Shown: one piece after another, positions 32,007 through 44,197 of the stretch | Layout of the letters: every line of letters starts with the position of its first letter | Position numbering within the stretch: position 1 is the first letter of the stretch | NCBI GenBank assembly: GCA_902634775.1 | Contig: CACPLG010000001.1 | Span: 141,793 to 205,792, forward strand | Direction of reading: 5' to 3' | Length of the DNA stretch: 64,000 bases | Source: an uncultured Pelagibacteraceae bacterium | GTDB lineage: Bacteria > Pseudomonadota > Alphaproteobacteria > Pelagibacterales > Pelagibacteraceae | Translations under genes and position numbers: made by a program | The notes under the pieces: model-generated | Seen by the model: the letters and a program-made list of their open reading frames with translations, nothing else | The model's database searches: none | What the model was told of the DNA's origin: nothing

Positions 32007-32798
32007 CTACAATACTGAAAAAATAGAATTATTGTCTAAATCTTTTAATAGTGATTCACCAATAAGAAAAGTTTTGATGGAGGTTTTGTTTGAGATTTCT
32101 AATAATTCGTCTTTTGTTTTTATTCCACTTTCAGAAATTAAAGGTCCAGGATGATTGACTAAAACTTCATGAATATCGTAAGTTGTATTTATTTCAGTCT
32201 TAAGAGTTTTAAGATTTCTATTATTTATTCCAATCAATGAATTTTTGAATTTTAATGCTCGCTTGGCCTCTTCCACAGTATGAACTTCGACAATAATTGA
32301 CATATTTAATCTAAGTGCTTCTTCGTACAATTCATTTGCCACTTTATCAGTAACCCCAGCTAAAATAATTAATATTGCATCCGCTCCATAACTTTTGGCT
32401 AGAGATACTTGAAATTTATCGATAAAAAAATCTTTACAAAGGATTGGTAATTTTATTTTCTGCTTGATTTTGCTTATATGAATTAAATTTCCATTAAAAA
32501 AATCCTCTTCAGTTAAAACAGATAAGCATGTCGCCCTATTGTTGTTATATGTAGATGCAATTTCAACAGGGTCATAATCTTTGATTATTATACCCGCTGA
32601 CGGACTAGCTTTTTTAATTTCAGCTATAATAGAAAATTTATTTTCTTTGACATTATATTCAATTTTTTCTTTAAAATTTATAAAAGTACAATTTGTTTTA
32701 ATTAAATCATTTAAGGATTCTAATGTGATAGTTTTTTTGAGTTTTTCTATTTTCTCGGCTTTGTTTTTAATTATTTTTTCAAGAATGTTTTCAGACAT
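32007..32798 (-). CDS. trpC: Indole-3-glycerol phosphate synthase
   Basis: AEIKKASPSAGIIIKDYDPVEIA, IGINNRNLKTLKT, SESGI. Confidence 0.97.
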   Translation of the reverse strand: MSENILEKIIKNKAEKIEKLKKTITLESLNDLIKTNCTFINFKEKIEYNVKENKFSIIAEIKKASPSAGIIIKDYDPVEIASTYNNNRATCLSVLTEEDFFNGNLIHISKIKQKIKLPILCKDFFIDKFQVSLAKSYGADAILIILAGVTDKVANELYEEALRLNMSIIVEVHTVEEAKRALKFKNSLIGINNRNLKTLKTEINTTYDIHEVLVNHPGPLISESGIKTKDELLEISNKTSIKTFLIGESLLKDLDNNSIFSVL

Positions 32799-33783
32799 TT
32801 TGTATTTTTACTAAGTGTTTATATGTAGCTCCTGACTTTATGAAATCTCTTGAATAATTATATGCCTTTTCATAATTTTCATATTTTTCCGATACAATTA
32901 ATCCCGCAGCAGCATTTAAGCATACTGCTTTCGAAAAATCATTGTCTTCGCCTTTAAAAATATCTAACATTTTATCAGCATTAAATTTAGCATCTTGCCC
33001 TACAAGATTTTCAAATTTATCAGCGTTTATTTTTAATTTTTTTGGGTCTATTGTAATTTCAGTAATCTCATTATCTTTTAATTGCATCACATTAGTTTTT
33101 GCATATGGTGATATTTCATCTAAACCATCATCACTGTTTACAATCCATGCAAACTTAATATCTAAACTTTTTAAAGCATTTGCAAATATCTCTAAAAGTG
33201 TTTTATCGAATACGCCAATAACTTGTTTTTTTACTAATGCAGGGCTACTTAATGGTCCAATCATATTAAAAATTGTTCTTTTTCCAATTTTTTTTCTTGT
33301 TGGCCCAACAAATTTCATTGCGCTGTGGTAGTTAGGTGCAAACATGAAACCAAAATTGTTTTTACTTATTTGTTGTTCAATTTCGTTTGAATCCAAATTA
33401 ATATTTATATCGAGTGCCTCCAATACATCACCTGATCCACATTTTGATGAAACAGCTTTGTTACCGTGTTTTGCTACTTTAATATCCATACTAGCCAATA
33501 ATAGAGCTGATGCGGTAGAAATATTTAAAGTGTTCATACCATCTCCACCCGTACCACATGTATCAATACAATCTTCTACATTTACCCTTTTTGATTTTTC
33601 CCTTAATACGTAAACACCCCCAGCTATTTCATCAGAAGACTCCCCTTTATTTGATAACAGAGTTAAAAAATCAAATATCTCTTGATCATTAGCTTTTCCT
33701 TCCATTATTATTTTAAAAGCTTCTTTACTTTCTGAAAAAGTTAAATCTTGTTTTGCTCCTATTTTGTCTATAAATTGTTTCAT
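32791..33783 (-). CDS. trpD: Anthranilate phosphoribosyltransferase
   Basis: CGTGGDGMNTLNISTASALLLA, KHGNKAVSSKCGSGDVLEAL. Confidence 0.97.
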   Translation of the reverse strand: MKQFIDKIGAKQDLTFSESKEAFKIIMEGKANDQEIFDFLTLLSNKGESSDEIAGGVYVLREKSKRVNVEDCIDTCGTGGDGMNTLNISTASALLLASMDIKVAKHGNKAVSSKCGSGDVLEALDININLDSNEIEQQISKNNFGFMFAPNYHSAMKFVGPTRKKIGKRTIFNMIGPLSSPALVKKQVIGVFDKTLLEIFANALKSLDIKFAWIVNSDDGLDEISPYAKTNVMQLKDNEITEITIDPKKLKINADKFENLVGQDAKFNADKMLDIFKGEDNDFSKAVCLNAAAGLIVSEKYENYEKAYNYSRDFIKSGATYKHLVKIQNV

Positions 33784-34355
33784 TTGTTTTTAAATCTAAT
33801 AAAGTTTTTTAAAATTTTTATTCCAAGTTTTGTTTTAATACTTTCAGGATGAAATTGCACCCCATGCACATTATGTTTTTTATGTTTAACTCCCATTATT
33901 AAACCGTCCTTTGTTTCTGCAGTGATTTCTAGATCTTTTGACAGTGTTTTTTTGTCAATTATCAAACTGTGATATCTAGTTGCTTCAAAGTTTTTAGGTA
34001 AATTTTTCAGTATTCCGGTTTTTTTTGATATTATTCTACTTGTTTTTCCGTGCATCAATTTTTTTGCTTGTATTATTTTAGATCCAAAAACTTGACCTAT
34101 TATTTGATGTCCGAGGCAAACTCCAAGAATAGGTAATTTGTTATGAAATTCTTTAACAATTTTCAAACAATTTCCAGATTGATTTGGGTTCCCTGGTCCT
34201 GGAGAAATAACAATTCTATCAAATCTTTTCTTGATAATTTCTGAGGAATTTATCTTATCATTTCTATAAACTTCTACTTTAGTTTTTAGAGCAGACAAGT
34301 AGTGGTATAAATTATATGTAAAACTATCGTAGTTATCAATAAGAAGTATTTTCAT
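33780..34355 (-). CDS. trpG: Anthranilate synthase component II (glutamine amidotransferase)
   Basis: LIDNYDSFTYNLYHYL, ISPGPGNPNQSG, GVCLGHQIIGQVFG, HGVQFHPESI. Confidence 0.97.
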   Translation of the reverse strand: MKILLIDNYDSFTYNLYHYLSALKTKVEVYRNDKINSSEIIKKRFDRIVISPGPGNPNQSGNCLKIVKEFHNKLPILGVCLGHQIIGQVFGSKIIQAKKLMHGKTSRIISKKTGILKNLPKNFEATRYHSLIIDKKTLSKDLEITAETKDGLIMGVKHKKHNVHGVQFHPESIKTKLGIKILKNFIRFKNK

Positions 34356-35809
34356 TTTTCTAAAGACTTTATTAAAGCTGTTGCTTTATTAATTGTTTCA
34401 TTATATTCATTTATTGGCTTGCTATCCGCAACAATTCCAGCGCCTGCCTGAACATAAAATTTGTTATTTTTTGTTATTGCTGTTCTTAAAGCTATACAGG
34501 TATCGAAATCTCCGTTTGCGGAGAAGTAACCAATTCCTCCTGCGTAGATTTTTCTACTATTTTTTTCAAGCTCATCAATTATTTCCATTGCTCTAATCTT
34601 AGGTGCTCCCGAGACTGTACCTGCTGGAAACCCAGCCATTAAAGCCTCAAATTTAGAGAATTTTTTATCATAGATACCTGTCACATTAGAAACGATATGC
34701 ATAACGTGTGAATATTTTTCAATTTTAAATTTTTCAGTAACTTTTATCGTATTTATCTTTGAGACTTTTCCGGCGTCATTTCTACCTAAGTCGAGAAGCA
34801 TAAGATGTTCAGACAATTCTTTTTTATCATTAATTAAATCTTTTTTTAAAAAATTATCTTCTTTATCATTTCTTCCTCTAGGTCTTGTTCCAGCAATTGG
34901 TCTTACAGTAATTACATTATTCCTTAATCTAACTAATATTTCTGGACTTGCACCAATAATTTGAAAGTCATTAAAATTAAAGAAAAACATAAACGGTGAT
35001 GGATTAGTTACTCTTAATTTCTTGTAAATCGAAATTGGTTTTTTTGTAAGTTTTGTCTCAAATCTTTGGCTCAAGACAACCTGGAATATGTCACCTTTCT
35101 TTATGTATTGTTTAGCTTTGTTTACAATTTGGAAAAACCTTTTTTTAGAAATGTTTGATTTAACGTTAAACTTTTTAGATGAAGTATCCTTATAAAATTT
35201 TGAAACTCTTGAACTTATCAATAAACTATTGATTTCATCTTGTATTTCAAAATACTTTTTATCTAAGTTATTTATTTTAATATCAGAAAAAATATTTTTG
35301 ACGAAAAAAATTTCTTTTTTAACATTGTCATGAATTATTAGAGTGGTAGGCCTTATCAATCTAATATCAGGCAGTTTTAGATCGTTCTTGCAAGAATTCT
35401 TAATTTTTTCTATATATCTAATTGTATCATAAGAAAAGTATCCAGCTATCATACTACACATAGGCGGTAATGAAGATGGGATCTTAAATGTAAAATCATC
35501 TATTATTTTACTTAATATAATTTTTGGATCACCTTTTATTTTCCTTTTCTTTCCTGATGTAATTGTAGAAACTCTTTTTTGATTAAATTCCCATATTTTA
35601 TCTGGTCCTTTACCAAAAATTGTGTATCTCCCTTTTATTTTACCTTTTTCTACGGATTCAAAGATAAAACTATTTCTGTCTTCTAAAAAGTTATTAATCA
35701 AATTTTCAATTTCAAAAGAACTTTTGGATTTAATCTTATAGTATAAAACTTGATTTTTTTTTTGGCGATATGTTTTTTTAAATTCGTTTAGACCAACATT
35801 TAATTTCAT
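34352..35809 (-). CDS. trpE: Anthranilate synthase component I
   Basis: GDIFQVVLSQRFE, PSPFMFFF, RPIAGTRPRGRN, FPAGTVSGAPKIRAMEIIDELE. Confidence 0.97.
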   Translation of the reverse strand: MKLNVGLNEFKKTYRQKKNQVLYYKIKSKSSFEIENLINNFLEDRNSFIFESVEKGKIKGRYTIFGKGPDKIWEFNQKRVSTITSGKKRKIKGDPKIILSKIIDDFTFKIPSSLPPMCSMIAGYFSYDTIRYIEKIKNSCKNDLKLPDIRLIRPTTLIIHDNVKKEIFFVKNIFSDIKINNLDKKYFEIQDEINSLLISSRVSKFYKDTSSKKFNVKSNISKKRFFQIVNKAKQYIKKGDIFQVVLSQRFETKLTKKPISIYKKLRVTNPSPFMFFFNFNDFQIIGASPEILVRLRNNVITVRPIAGTRPRGRNDKEDNFLKKDLINDKKELSEHLMLLDLGRNDAGKVSKINTIKVTEKFKIEKYSHVMHIVSNVTGIYDKKFSKFEALMAGFPAGTVSGAPKIRAMEIIDELEKNSRKIYAGGIGYFSANGDFDTCIALRTAITKNNKFYVQAGAGIVADSKPINEYNETINKATALIKSLEK

Positions 35810-37233
35810 TTAAAATAGTTTCTTAATCTTTCAATTGTCCTTGAATAAATTTTTACATTATATTTATTATTTAAGTATAAATCATAAGTAGAAAAAACAT
35901 CACTCTTTAATTTCTCATGAGTTTTATTGTAATAAGTATCAAAATCTTTATTTTTATTATCAATATTTTGCGTTTTAATCTTATTTATTTTAGCTAAGTA
36001 TATTTTTCCTTTCTCGTCAGAAGCTAATAGAAAACTCTTTTCTGGAAGAGAATAAATGTATTCAACTGAGTTGATTTCAAAAAAATTATTATCCTTTACT
36101 GAATTTAATTGAATATTCTTAAATAAGGATTTATCAATACTTATATTTTCAAAGTCGGCTTCTGAAAATTTATTGGCATTTATTTTATCAAAGATTTTTT
36201 TGTTAAAATCAAATTTTTCTTTCTCAACAAGAGTTGTTAAAATAAAGTCTTTAAAATTTTTATCTGTTATTTCTGGAATTTTATTTTCGATATTTATGAC
36301 CTGAAATAGAAGAATGTAGTCATTTTTATCAATTATCTGAATACCATTATCAAATCTATTGTCATAGACTTCTTTAAAAGGGTCGTCATTATTAATAAGC
36401 ATATAATTTGTTTTTTTTTCAATATTAATATTTTCATAATTATTTAAAAGATTTTTGAGATCTGAAAAATTGGAGATATTGTTTTCAATAGTATCTATTT
36501 CGGAGAAAAATTTTTCGTTATATTCTTCCGTGCCAATTAAATTTTTTGGTGTTATTTTAGTATAGTCGAAATTAATAAAATCTCTCTTTAAATTATCATT
36601 ATTATTTTTAATATAATTTGCGATCTCTATTTCAGTAAATTGACTCTTTTTTTTGTAAAAATCATCAAGATTAATAAATCTTAATTCAATTTTACTATTT
36701 TCATATTTATAATATTTTTTTATGACGAAATCTGGAACATTAATCCCACCATTTAAAAGGAAAAAAAGTTTTTTTTCCAATTCTCTATCTTTTAGTCTCT
36801 TTTCAAAATCTGAAGCATTTATATTGTTTTCAATTAAAAACTTTTCATATTTAATTCTATCAAATTTAGAATTTTGATCTAAAAAATTTTTATTTTTTTT
36901 TATAATTTTGACTAGTTTTTCATCTGAAATTAATAAATTATAATGATCTATTTCTAATTCAATAAATTTTTTGGCAAGTAAGTCACTTAATATTTCTTCT
37001 AAAATATTTTGATCTAAATTATTTCTTATCACTTCAGAATTAATACCCAAAGAACTTATATGATTTGTAAAATTTTTTGTTGATATGTTGTAATTGTTAA
37101 TTTTAGCAACGTTATTTGTGTCCTTATTTTGAAAAACACTACCCATCCCAAAAAATACAAAAGGCAAGGCAACAATAAATACCACAACTGCTCCAAGTTT
37201 ACTTTTTGAGAAATTTTTTAACTTATTTAACAT
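35806..37233 (-). CDS. PpiD/SurA-N-like membrane-anchored periplasmic folding factor
   Basis: N-terminal anchor and SurA_N-like region (KLGAVVVFIVALPFVFFGMGSVFQ...VAKINNYNIS); context upstream of trpE; no obvious parvulin motif. Confidence 0.75.
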   Translation of the reverse strand: MLNKLKNFSKSKLGAVVVFIVALPFVFFGMGSVFQNKDTNNVAKINNYNISTKNFTNHISSLGINSEVIRNNLDQNILEEILSDLLAKKFIELEIDHYNLLISDEKLVKIIKKNKNFLDQNSKFDRIKYEKFLIENNINASDFEKRLKDRELEKKLFFLLNGGINVPDFVIKKYYKYENSKIELRFINLDDFYKKKSQFTEIEIANYIKNNNDNLKRDFINFDYTKITPKNLIGTEEYNEKFFSEIDTIENNISNFSDLKNLLNNYENINIEKKTNYMLINNDDPFKEVYDNRFDNGIQIIDKNDYILLFQVINIENKIPEITDKNFKDFILTTLVEKEKFDFNKKIFDKINANKFSEADFENISIDKSLFKNIQLNSVKDNNFFEINSVEYIYSLPEKSFLLASDEKGKIYLAKINKIKTQNIDNKNKDFDTYYNKTHEKLKSDVFSTYDLYLNNKYNVKIYSRTIERLRNYFK

Positions 37234-37289
37234 TATATATGATAATTTATTGATCTATAAAAACAAATCTATAGATTAAAAAAAGAATT

Positions 37290-38030
37290 ATGACAAATAA
37301 AATTATGTATTTCGTAGCTAATTGGAAAATGTACGGAAACTTAAAATCATTAAATACATTGAATAAAGTTATTAGATTTTCAAAATCTAAAGAAATCAAG
37401 AAAGGAAGATTAATTTATTGTCCTCCAAACACTTTAATCTCTTCTTTTTTAGAGAAATTTGAAAATTGTTTAATAGATATTGGAAGTCAAAATTGTCATG
37501 AAAGTGAAGATTATGGTTCACATACAGGTTTCGTAAATTCAAAAATGCTTAAAAGTTCTGGTGCCAATTATGTAATTTTAGGTCACTCGGAAAATAGACA
37601 AAAAGGTGAAACAGATAAGCTTATTAATCTTAAAGTTAAAAGTGCTATTAAGGCAAAATTAAAAGTTATTTTTTGTATTGGTGAAACTTTGGCTGAAAAA
37701 AAGAGAAAAAAAACAAAGTCAATTTTATCTAAACAAATAAAACTTGGTTTGAAAAAGATTAAAGTAAAGTCTAATATATTTATTGCTTATGAACCAGTTT
37801 GGTCAATTGGTACGGGAAAAATTCCTAAAATCGATGAACTTGAACAAACAATTGAATTTATTAAAAAAAAATTTAAAGGGAGATTACCAAAGATTTTATA
37901 CGGTGGATCTGTAAATCCTGAAAATATAAGAAATTTAAAAAAAATAACTAACCTTGATGGTTTTTTAATTGGCGGAGCTTCGCAAAATTCTAAAAAATTC
38001 ATTGATATAGTAAAAAAAACGTATAATTAG
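37290..38030 (+). CDS. tpiA: Triosephosphate isomerase
   Basis: VANWKMYGN, YVILGHSENRQ, AYEPVWSIGTGK, LYGGSVNPEN. Confidence 0.97.
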   Translation: MTNKIMYFVANWKMYGNLKSLNTLNKVIRFSKSKEIKKGRLIYCPPNTLISSFLEKFENCLIDIGSQNCHESEDYGSHTGFVNSKMLKSSGANYVILGHSENRQKGETDKLINLKVKSAIKAKLKVIFCIGETLAEKKRKKTKSILSKQIKLGLKKIKVKSNIFIAYEPVWSIGTGKIPKIDELEQTIEFIKKKFKGRLPKILYGGSVNPENIRNLKKITNLDGFLIGGASQNSKKFIDIVKKTYN

Positions 38031-38035
38031 TTTCC

Positions 38036-38341
38036 ATGGAAAATATTTTGCTAACTATAAACATTGTGCTTGCTATTATTTTAGTAATTCTCGTTTTATT
38101 TCAAAAATCAGAAGGTGGCGCATTAGGAATTGGTGTATCACAAGAAAGTTATATGTTTTCTAAAACTGCAGGCAATTTTTTGACTAAAAGCACAGCTGTT
38201 GTAGCTACATTATTTATAATTTGTAGTTTAGGTCTGACTATTCTATCGAATCAAAAGTTAAGTCCTGAAAAATCATTAATTGATACGGTGGACGAAAATT
38301 CAGATAAAGACGCACCAAAAATACCAGATAACAATAATTAA
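38036..38341 (+). CDS. secG: Preprotein translocase subunit SecG
   Basis: LVLFQKSEGGALGIG...FLTKSTAVVATLFIICSLGL. Confidence 0.92.
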   Translation: MENILLTINIVLAIILVILVLFQKSEGGALGIGVSQESYMFSKTAGNFLTKSTAVVATLFIICSLGLTILSNQKLSPEKSLIDTVDENSDKDAPKIPDNNN

Positions 38342-38372
38342 TTCTTTTATTTTTACAAAAAAAAGCTTATAA

Positions 38373-39997
<1,625 letters not shown>

Positions 39998-39998
<1 letters not shown>

Positions 39999-40822
39999 TG
40001 AAAAATATTACAGTTAATTGTGATGGAGTAAAAATTTCAAATAAAGAAAAGATATGTTTAATTGCTGGACCTTGTCAACTTGAGAACGAGCAGCATGCTC
40101 TTGATATGGCAGGAAAAATATCAGAAATTTCTAAAAAATATAATATAGGTTTTATTTACAAAACATCTTTCGACAAAGCTAACAGAACTAGTCTTAAAAG
40201 CAAAAGAGGTGCTGGTTTAGAAAAATCTTTACCAATATTTGATAAAATAAAAAAACAAATAAATGTTCCAATTCTTACCGATATTCACAATGCAGAACAA
40301 TGTTCTATTGTTGCAAATCATGTTGATGTCCTTCAAATTCCAGCTTTTTTATGTAGACAAACTGATTTGTTAGTAGCTGCCGCCAAAACAAATAAAGTTA
40401 TTAATGTTAAAAAAGGTCAATTTCTTGCCCCGTGGGATATGTCAAATGTAGTAAAAAAAATATCAGATACAGGAAATAGTAATATCTTAATTACAGAAAG
40501 AGGAGCGAGCTTTGGTTATAACACATTAGTATCTGATATGAGATCAATACCAATAATGGCACAAACAGGATATCCTATAGTTTTCGATGCAACCCACTCA
40601 GTTCAACAACCGGGAGGAATGGGTGATAAAAGTGGGGGCGAAAGAAAATTTGTTTCACACTTATCTAGGGCGGCAGTTGCTGTTGGAATAGCTGCTGTTT
40701 TTATTGAAACGCATCAAGATCCAGATAATGCTCCTTCTGATGGTCCAAATATGGTTCCATTGAATGAAATGGACAGTTTGGTAAATAAATTGCTTGAGAT
40801 TGATAAACTAATTAAAAACTAA
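39998..40822 (+). CDS. kdsA: 3-deoxy-8-phosphooctulonate synthase
   Basis: LIAGPCQLENEQHALDMA, FDKANRTSLKSKRGAGLEK, DATHSVQQPGG. Confidence 0.97.
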
Positions 40823-40833
40823 ATTATTATTTA

Positions 40834-42090
40834 ATGTCAAAAATTACAAAAGTAGTTTCAAGGCAAATATTTGATAGTAGAGGCATACCAACAATCGAAA
40901 CAGAAATATTCTGTGGAAAAGTTTCTTCAAAAGCCATTTGTCCTTCAGGCGCATCGACTGGTTCATATGAAGCATTTGAAAAAAGGGATGTAACAAATAA
41001 AAAGTATTTAGGAAAAAGTGTTTTTTCTGCTGTATCAAATGTAAATAAAATAATTTCAAAAAAAATTATAAATAAAAATGTTCATAATCAAGAACTGATT
41101 GACTCAATTCTTATAAAATTAGATGGAACAAAGCAAAAAAATAAAATAGGTGCAAATGCAATTTTATCTGTTTCTATTGCTGTTAAAAAATTATCAGCAA
41201 AGATGAAAAAAATACCATTGTATAAAAACTTTTTGATCAAAAAAAATTTTAAGCTACCTTTTCCACTTATGAACATCATCAATGGGGGCGCTCATGCTAA
41301 TAATGGTTTGAAAATTCAAGAATTTATGATTAGACCGGATAAAGCGAGGACTTTTAGTGAGGCAATGAATATTTGTTTTTTAGTAATACAAAGCTTGAAA
41401 AAATTACTTATTAGTAAAAATTTATCTACATCTGTTGGAGATGAAGGTGGCTTCGCTCCGATGATTTCAAAAAATGAAGAGGCATTAAAATTAATTTCGA
41501 ATGCTATAAAAAAGGCAGGTTTTGTTAACGGAAAAGATGTATCAATATGTTTAGATGTTGCTGCAAATGAACTTTTTAAAAATAATAAATATGCAATAGA
41601 TTCAAAAAAATATATCTCACACAAAAATACAATATTGTTCTACTCAAAAATAATTAAAAGATATAAAATAAAATCTATTGAAGATCCTTTCGCAGAAAAC
41701 GATTGGAAATCATGGTCTGATTTGCATAAAAAAGAAAAAAAAATACAGATCGTAGGTGATGATCTTTATGTAACTAATCTTCAAAGATTAAAAAAGGGTT
41801 TTTTATATCAATCATCTAATTCTATTTTAATTAAGTTAAATCAAATCGGTACAGTTTCTGAGACCCTAGATGTTATAAGATTTGCCCAAAATATTGGTTA
41901 TACAACTATCATTTCTCATAGATCGGGCGACTCAGAAGATACATTTATATCTGATTTAGCAGTTGGAACTAATTCAAATCAAATAAAAACTGGCTCATTA
42001 TGTAGATCAGAAAGGGTTGCAAAATTTAACCAGTTATTGAGAATAGAATCTGACCTTATAAAAAGCAATAATATGGCTAAATTGAAATGA
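40834..42090 (+). CDS. eno: Enolase
   Basis: QIFDSRGIPTIETEI, PSGASTGSYEA, NIINGGAHANNGLKIQEFMI, VGDEGGFAP. Confidence 0.98.
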   Translation: MSKITKVVSRQIFDSRGIPTIETEIFCGKVSSKAICPSGASTGSYEAFEKRDVTNKKYLGKSVFSAVSNVNKIISKKIINKNVHNQELIDSILIKLDGTKQKNKIGANAILSVSIAVKKLSAKMKKIPLYKNFLIKKNFKLPFPLMNIINGGAHANNGLKIQEFMIRPDKARTFSEAMNICFLVIQSLKKLLISKNLSTSVGDEGGFAPMISKNEEALKLISNAIKKAGFVNGKDVSICLDVAANELFKNNKYAIDSKKYISHKNTILFYSKIIKRYKIKSIEDPFAENDWKSWSDLHKKEKKIQIVGDDLYVTNLQRLKKGFLYQSSNSILIKLNQIGTVSETLDVIRFAQNIGYTTIISHRSGDSEDTFISDLAVGTNSNQIKTGSLCRSERVAKFNQLLRIESDLIKSNNMAKLK

Positions 42091-42383
42091 TAAATATTAT
42101 TAAAAAAAATATTATATTCATACTTCCAATAATATTAATTATTTATTTTTCTTTAAATTTACTTGGGGGTAATAGAGGTTTATTTGCGTATCTAGATAAA
42201 AAAAATCAATTTGAAAATCTTTTAAAGAAAAAACTGTTTTTAACTAATGAAATAACAAAGTTGAAAAAAATTAATAGTCTAATTGGTGAGAATTTAGACA
42301 AAGATTACCTTGAAATTTTATTAAGGGACAAATTTGTAGTTGGAAAAAAAGGTGAGAATACCTATACTATTGAAAATGAATAA
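42087..42383 (+). CDS. ftsB: FtsB/DivIC-like septum formation initiator
   Basis: Single TM plus coiled coil with [19 protein letters not shown]; follows eno. Confidence 0.85.
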   Translation: MINIIKKNIIFILPIILIIYFSLNLLGGNRGLFAYLDKKNQFENLLKKKLFLTNEITKLKKINSLIGENLDKDYLEILLRDKFVVGKKGENTYTIENE

Positions 42384-43326
42384 AGTAAGACATCCAGAAA
42401 AACAAAAAAATCAAATTAATCCAATTAAAAAAAAACCGGCTTGGATTAAGTCAAAACTTTTAAACAGTAAAGAATTTTTTCTTACAAAAAGTATAGTCAA
42501 CCAACAAAAATTAGTTACAGTTTGTGAGGAAGCAAATTGTCCAAATATTACTGAATGTTGGAGCAAGAGACATGCAACTTTTATGATTATGGGGGACACT
42601 TGTACAAGAGCCTGCGCTTTTTGCGATGTTAAAACTGGAAGACCAGAAAAATTGGACCCTTTTGAACCAAAAAAAATAGCCTTGGCGGTTAAAGGATTAA
42701 ACTTGCGTCATGTAGTAATCACCTCTGTTGATAGAGATGATCTCAAAGATGGTGGCTCAAATCATTTTTATGAAACTATCAAGTCTACAAGAGAAGCTAA
42801 TCCAGAAACAACAATTGAAGTTTTAACTCCTGATTTTTTAAGAAAGGGAGAAGCCTACAAAAGAGTTTTGGATGCAATGCCAGATGTTTTTAATCATAAT
42901 ATCGAAACTGTTCCAAGTTTATACTTAAAGGTAAGACCTGGATCTAGATATTTTTCATCTCTTGAACTATTAAAAAACGCTAAACAAATAAATCAAGAAA
43001 CTTTTACCAAGTCTGGAATTATGGTTGGTATGGGTGAAACTAAGGATGAAATTTTACAAGTTATGGACGATTTAAGATCTGCTAATGTTGATTTCTTAAC
43101 AATCGGACAGTATTTACAACCATCTGTTAAGCACTTTCCACTTCAACGATACTATGATCCAAGTGAATTTAAAGATTTAGAAGTTATCGCTAAAGCAAAA
43201 GGCTTTCTATTAGTATCTTCGTCTCCACTTACAAGATCGTCTTATCATGCAGACGAAGACTTTGCTAAATTGAAAAAAAATAGAATAACTTTTAATGCCA
43301 AAAGCTTCGATAAAGAGAAACATTAA
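42376..43326 (+). CDS. lipA: Lipoyl synthase
   Basis: [44 protein letters not shown] at 42376 preferred over 42340. Confidence 0.97.
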   Translation: MNKVRHPEKQKNQINPIKKKPAWIKSKLLNSKEFFLTKSIVNQQKLVTVCEEANCPNITECWSKRHATFMIMGDTCTRACAFCDVKTGRPEKLDPFEPKKIALAVKGLNLRHVVITSVDRDDLKDGGSNHFYETIKSTREANPETTIEVLTPDFLRKGEAYKRVLDAMPDVFNHNIETVPSLYLKVRPGSRYFSSLELLKNAKQINQETFTKSGIMVGMGETKDEILQVMDDLRSANVDFLTIGQYLQPSVKHFPLQRYYDPSEFKDLEVIAKAKGFLLVSSSPLTRSSYHADEDFAKLKKNRITFNAKSFDKEKH

Positions 43327-43744
43327 TTGTTCTAAAAAAGATTTAATCGATCTTGTTCTCAATATTGAAGAATACCCAAAATTTATTCCATATTGTTTAA
43401 ATGCTCACATATATAAAGATGAGTCTGTGGGTAATTTCCAATATATCGAGGCTGACTTAACAATCGGCAAAGGTCCTTTTAAAGACACTTATAAAAGTGA
43501 TGTTAAATTTGATAAAAAGGAGAGTATTATTTACGTAAAAAATATTGAAGGACCTTTAAAATATTTGGAAAACAAGTGGAAATTTGATCAAAAAGAGAAT
43601 TTTACAGAGGTAACTTTTGATCTGGATTTTGAATTAAAAAATAAATTCTTAAATATTTTTATGAATAAATCATTTAAATACGGTCTCGATAAAATTGCTG
43701 ATGCGTTCCAAAGTAGGGCAGAGAAATTATTTAATAAGGTTTAG
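43295..43744 (+). CDS. COQ10/RatA-type START-like lipid-binding protein
   Basis: [24 protein letters not shown]...[12 protein letters not shown]; follows lipA as in other alphaproteobacteria. Confidence 0.85.
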   Translation: MPKASIKRNINCSKKDLIDLVLNIEEYPKFIPYCLNAHIYKDESVGNFQYIEADLTIGKGPFKDTYKSDVKFDKKESIIYVKNIEGPLKYLENKWKFDQKENFTEVTFDLDFELKNKFLNIFMNKSFKYGLDKIADAFQSRAEKLFNKV

Positions 43745-44197
43745 TAAATTATTTACCACAGCTTTTGCACTTGCATTTTGAATAGATCTCCTTGTTTTAT
43801 TTGCAAACAAATATTTATAAATATTGTTTTTACCTTTATATTTAATTCCAATGAAAACAAGACCCACTGGTTTAAACTTAGAGCCACCCTTAGGTCCAGC
43901 TATTCCAGTAATAGACACATTTATTTGACTTTTGCTTATTTTTGCTAAATTTTTTACCATACTTAGGCAACATTCTTCACTTACAGCTCCAAATTTATTA
44001 ATTATTTTTTTTGGCACATTAAGAATTGAACTTTTCGATTTATTTGAATAAGTAACAACGCTTAAATTAAATACCTCTGAAGCTCCACTTATCGAGGTTA
44101 TAGATTGAGCGAGTAATCCACCAGTACAAGACTCAGCAAAACTAATCTTTAATTTTTTCTTTTTTAATTTCTTAATTAATTTACTAAATTTGACCAT
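43727..44197 (-). CDS. CinA C-terminal domain / nicotinamide-nucleotide amidase
   Basis: SFAESCTGGLLAQSITSISGASEVFNLSVVTYSNKSK, ITGIAGPKGG. Confidence 0.92.
   Translation of the reverse strand: MVKFSKLIKKLKKKKLKISFAESCTGGLLAQSITSISGASEVFNLSVVTYSNKSKSSILNVPKKIINKFGAVSEECCLSMVKNLAKISKSQINVSITGIAGPKGGSKFKPVGLVFIGIKYKGKNNIYKYLFANKTRRSIQNASAKAVVNNLLNLIK

Noticed and set aside
32942-33331. 129-aa plus-strand ORF inside trpD (also 33344-33613)
   Set aside because: Antisense to conserved trpD; composition mirrors codon bias of the real gene.
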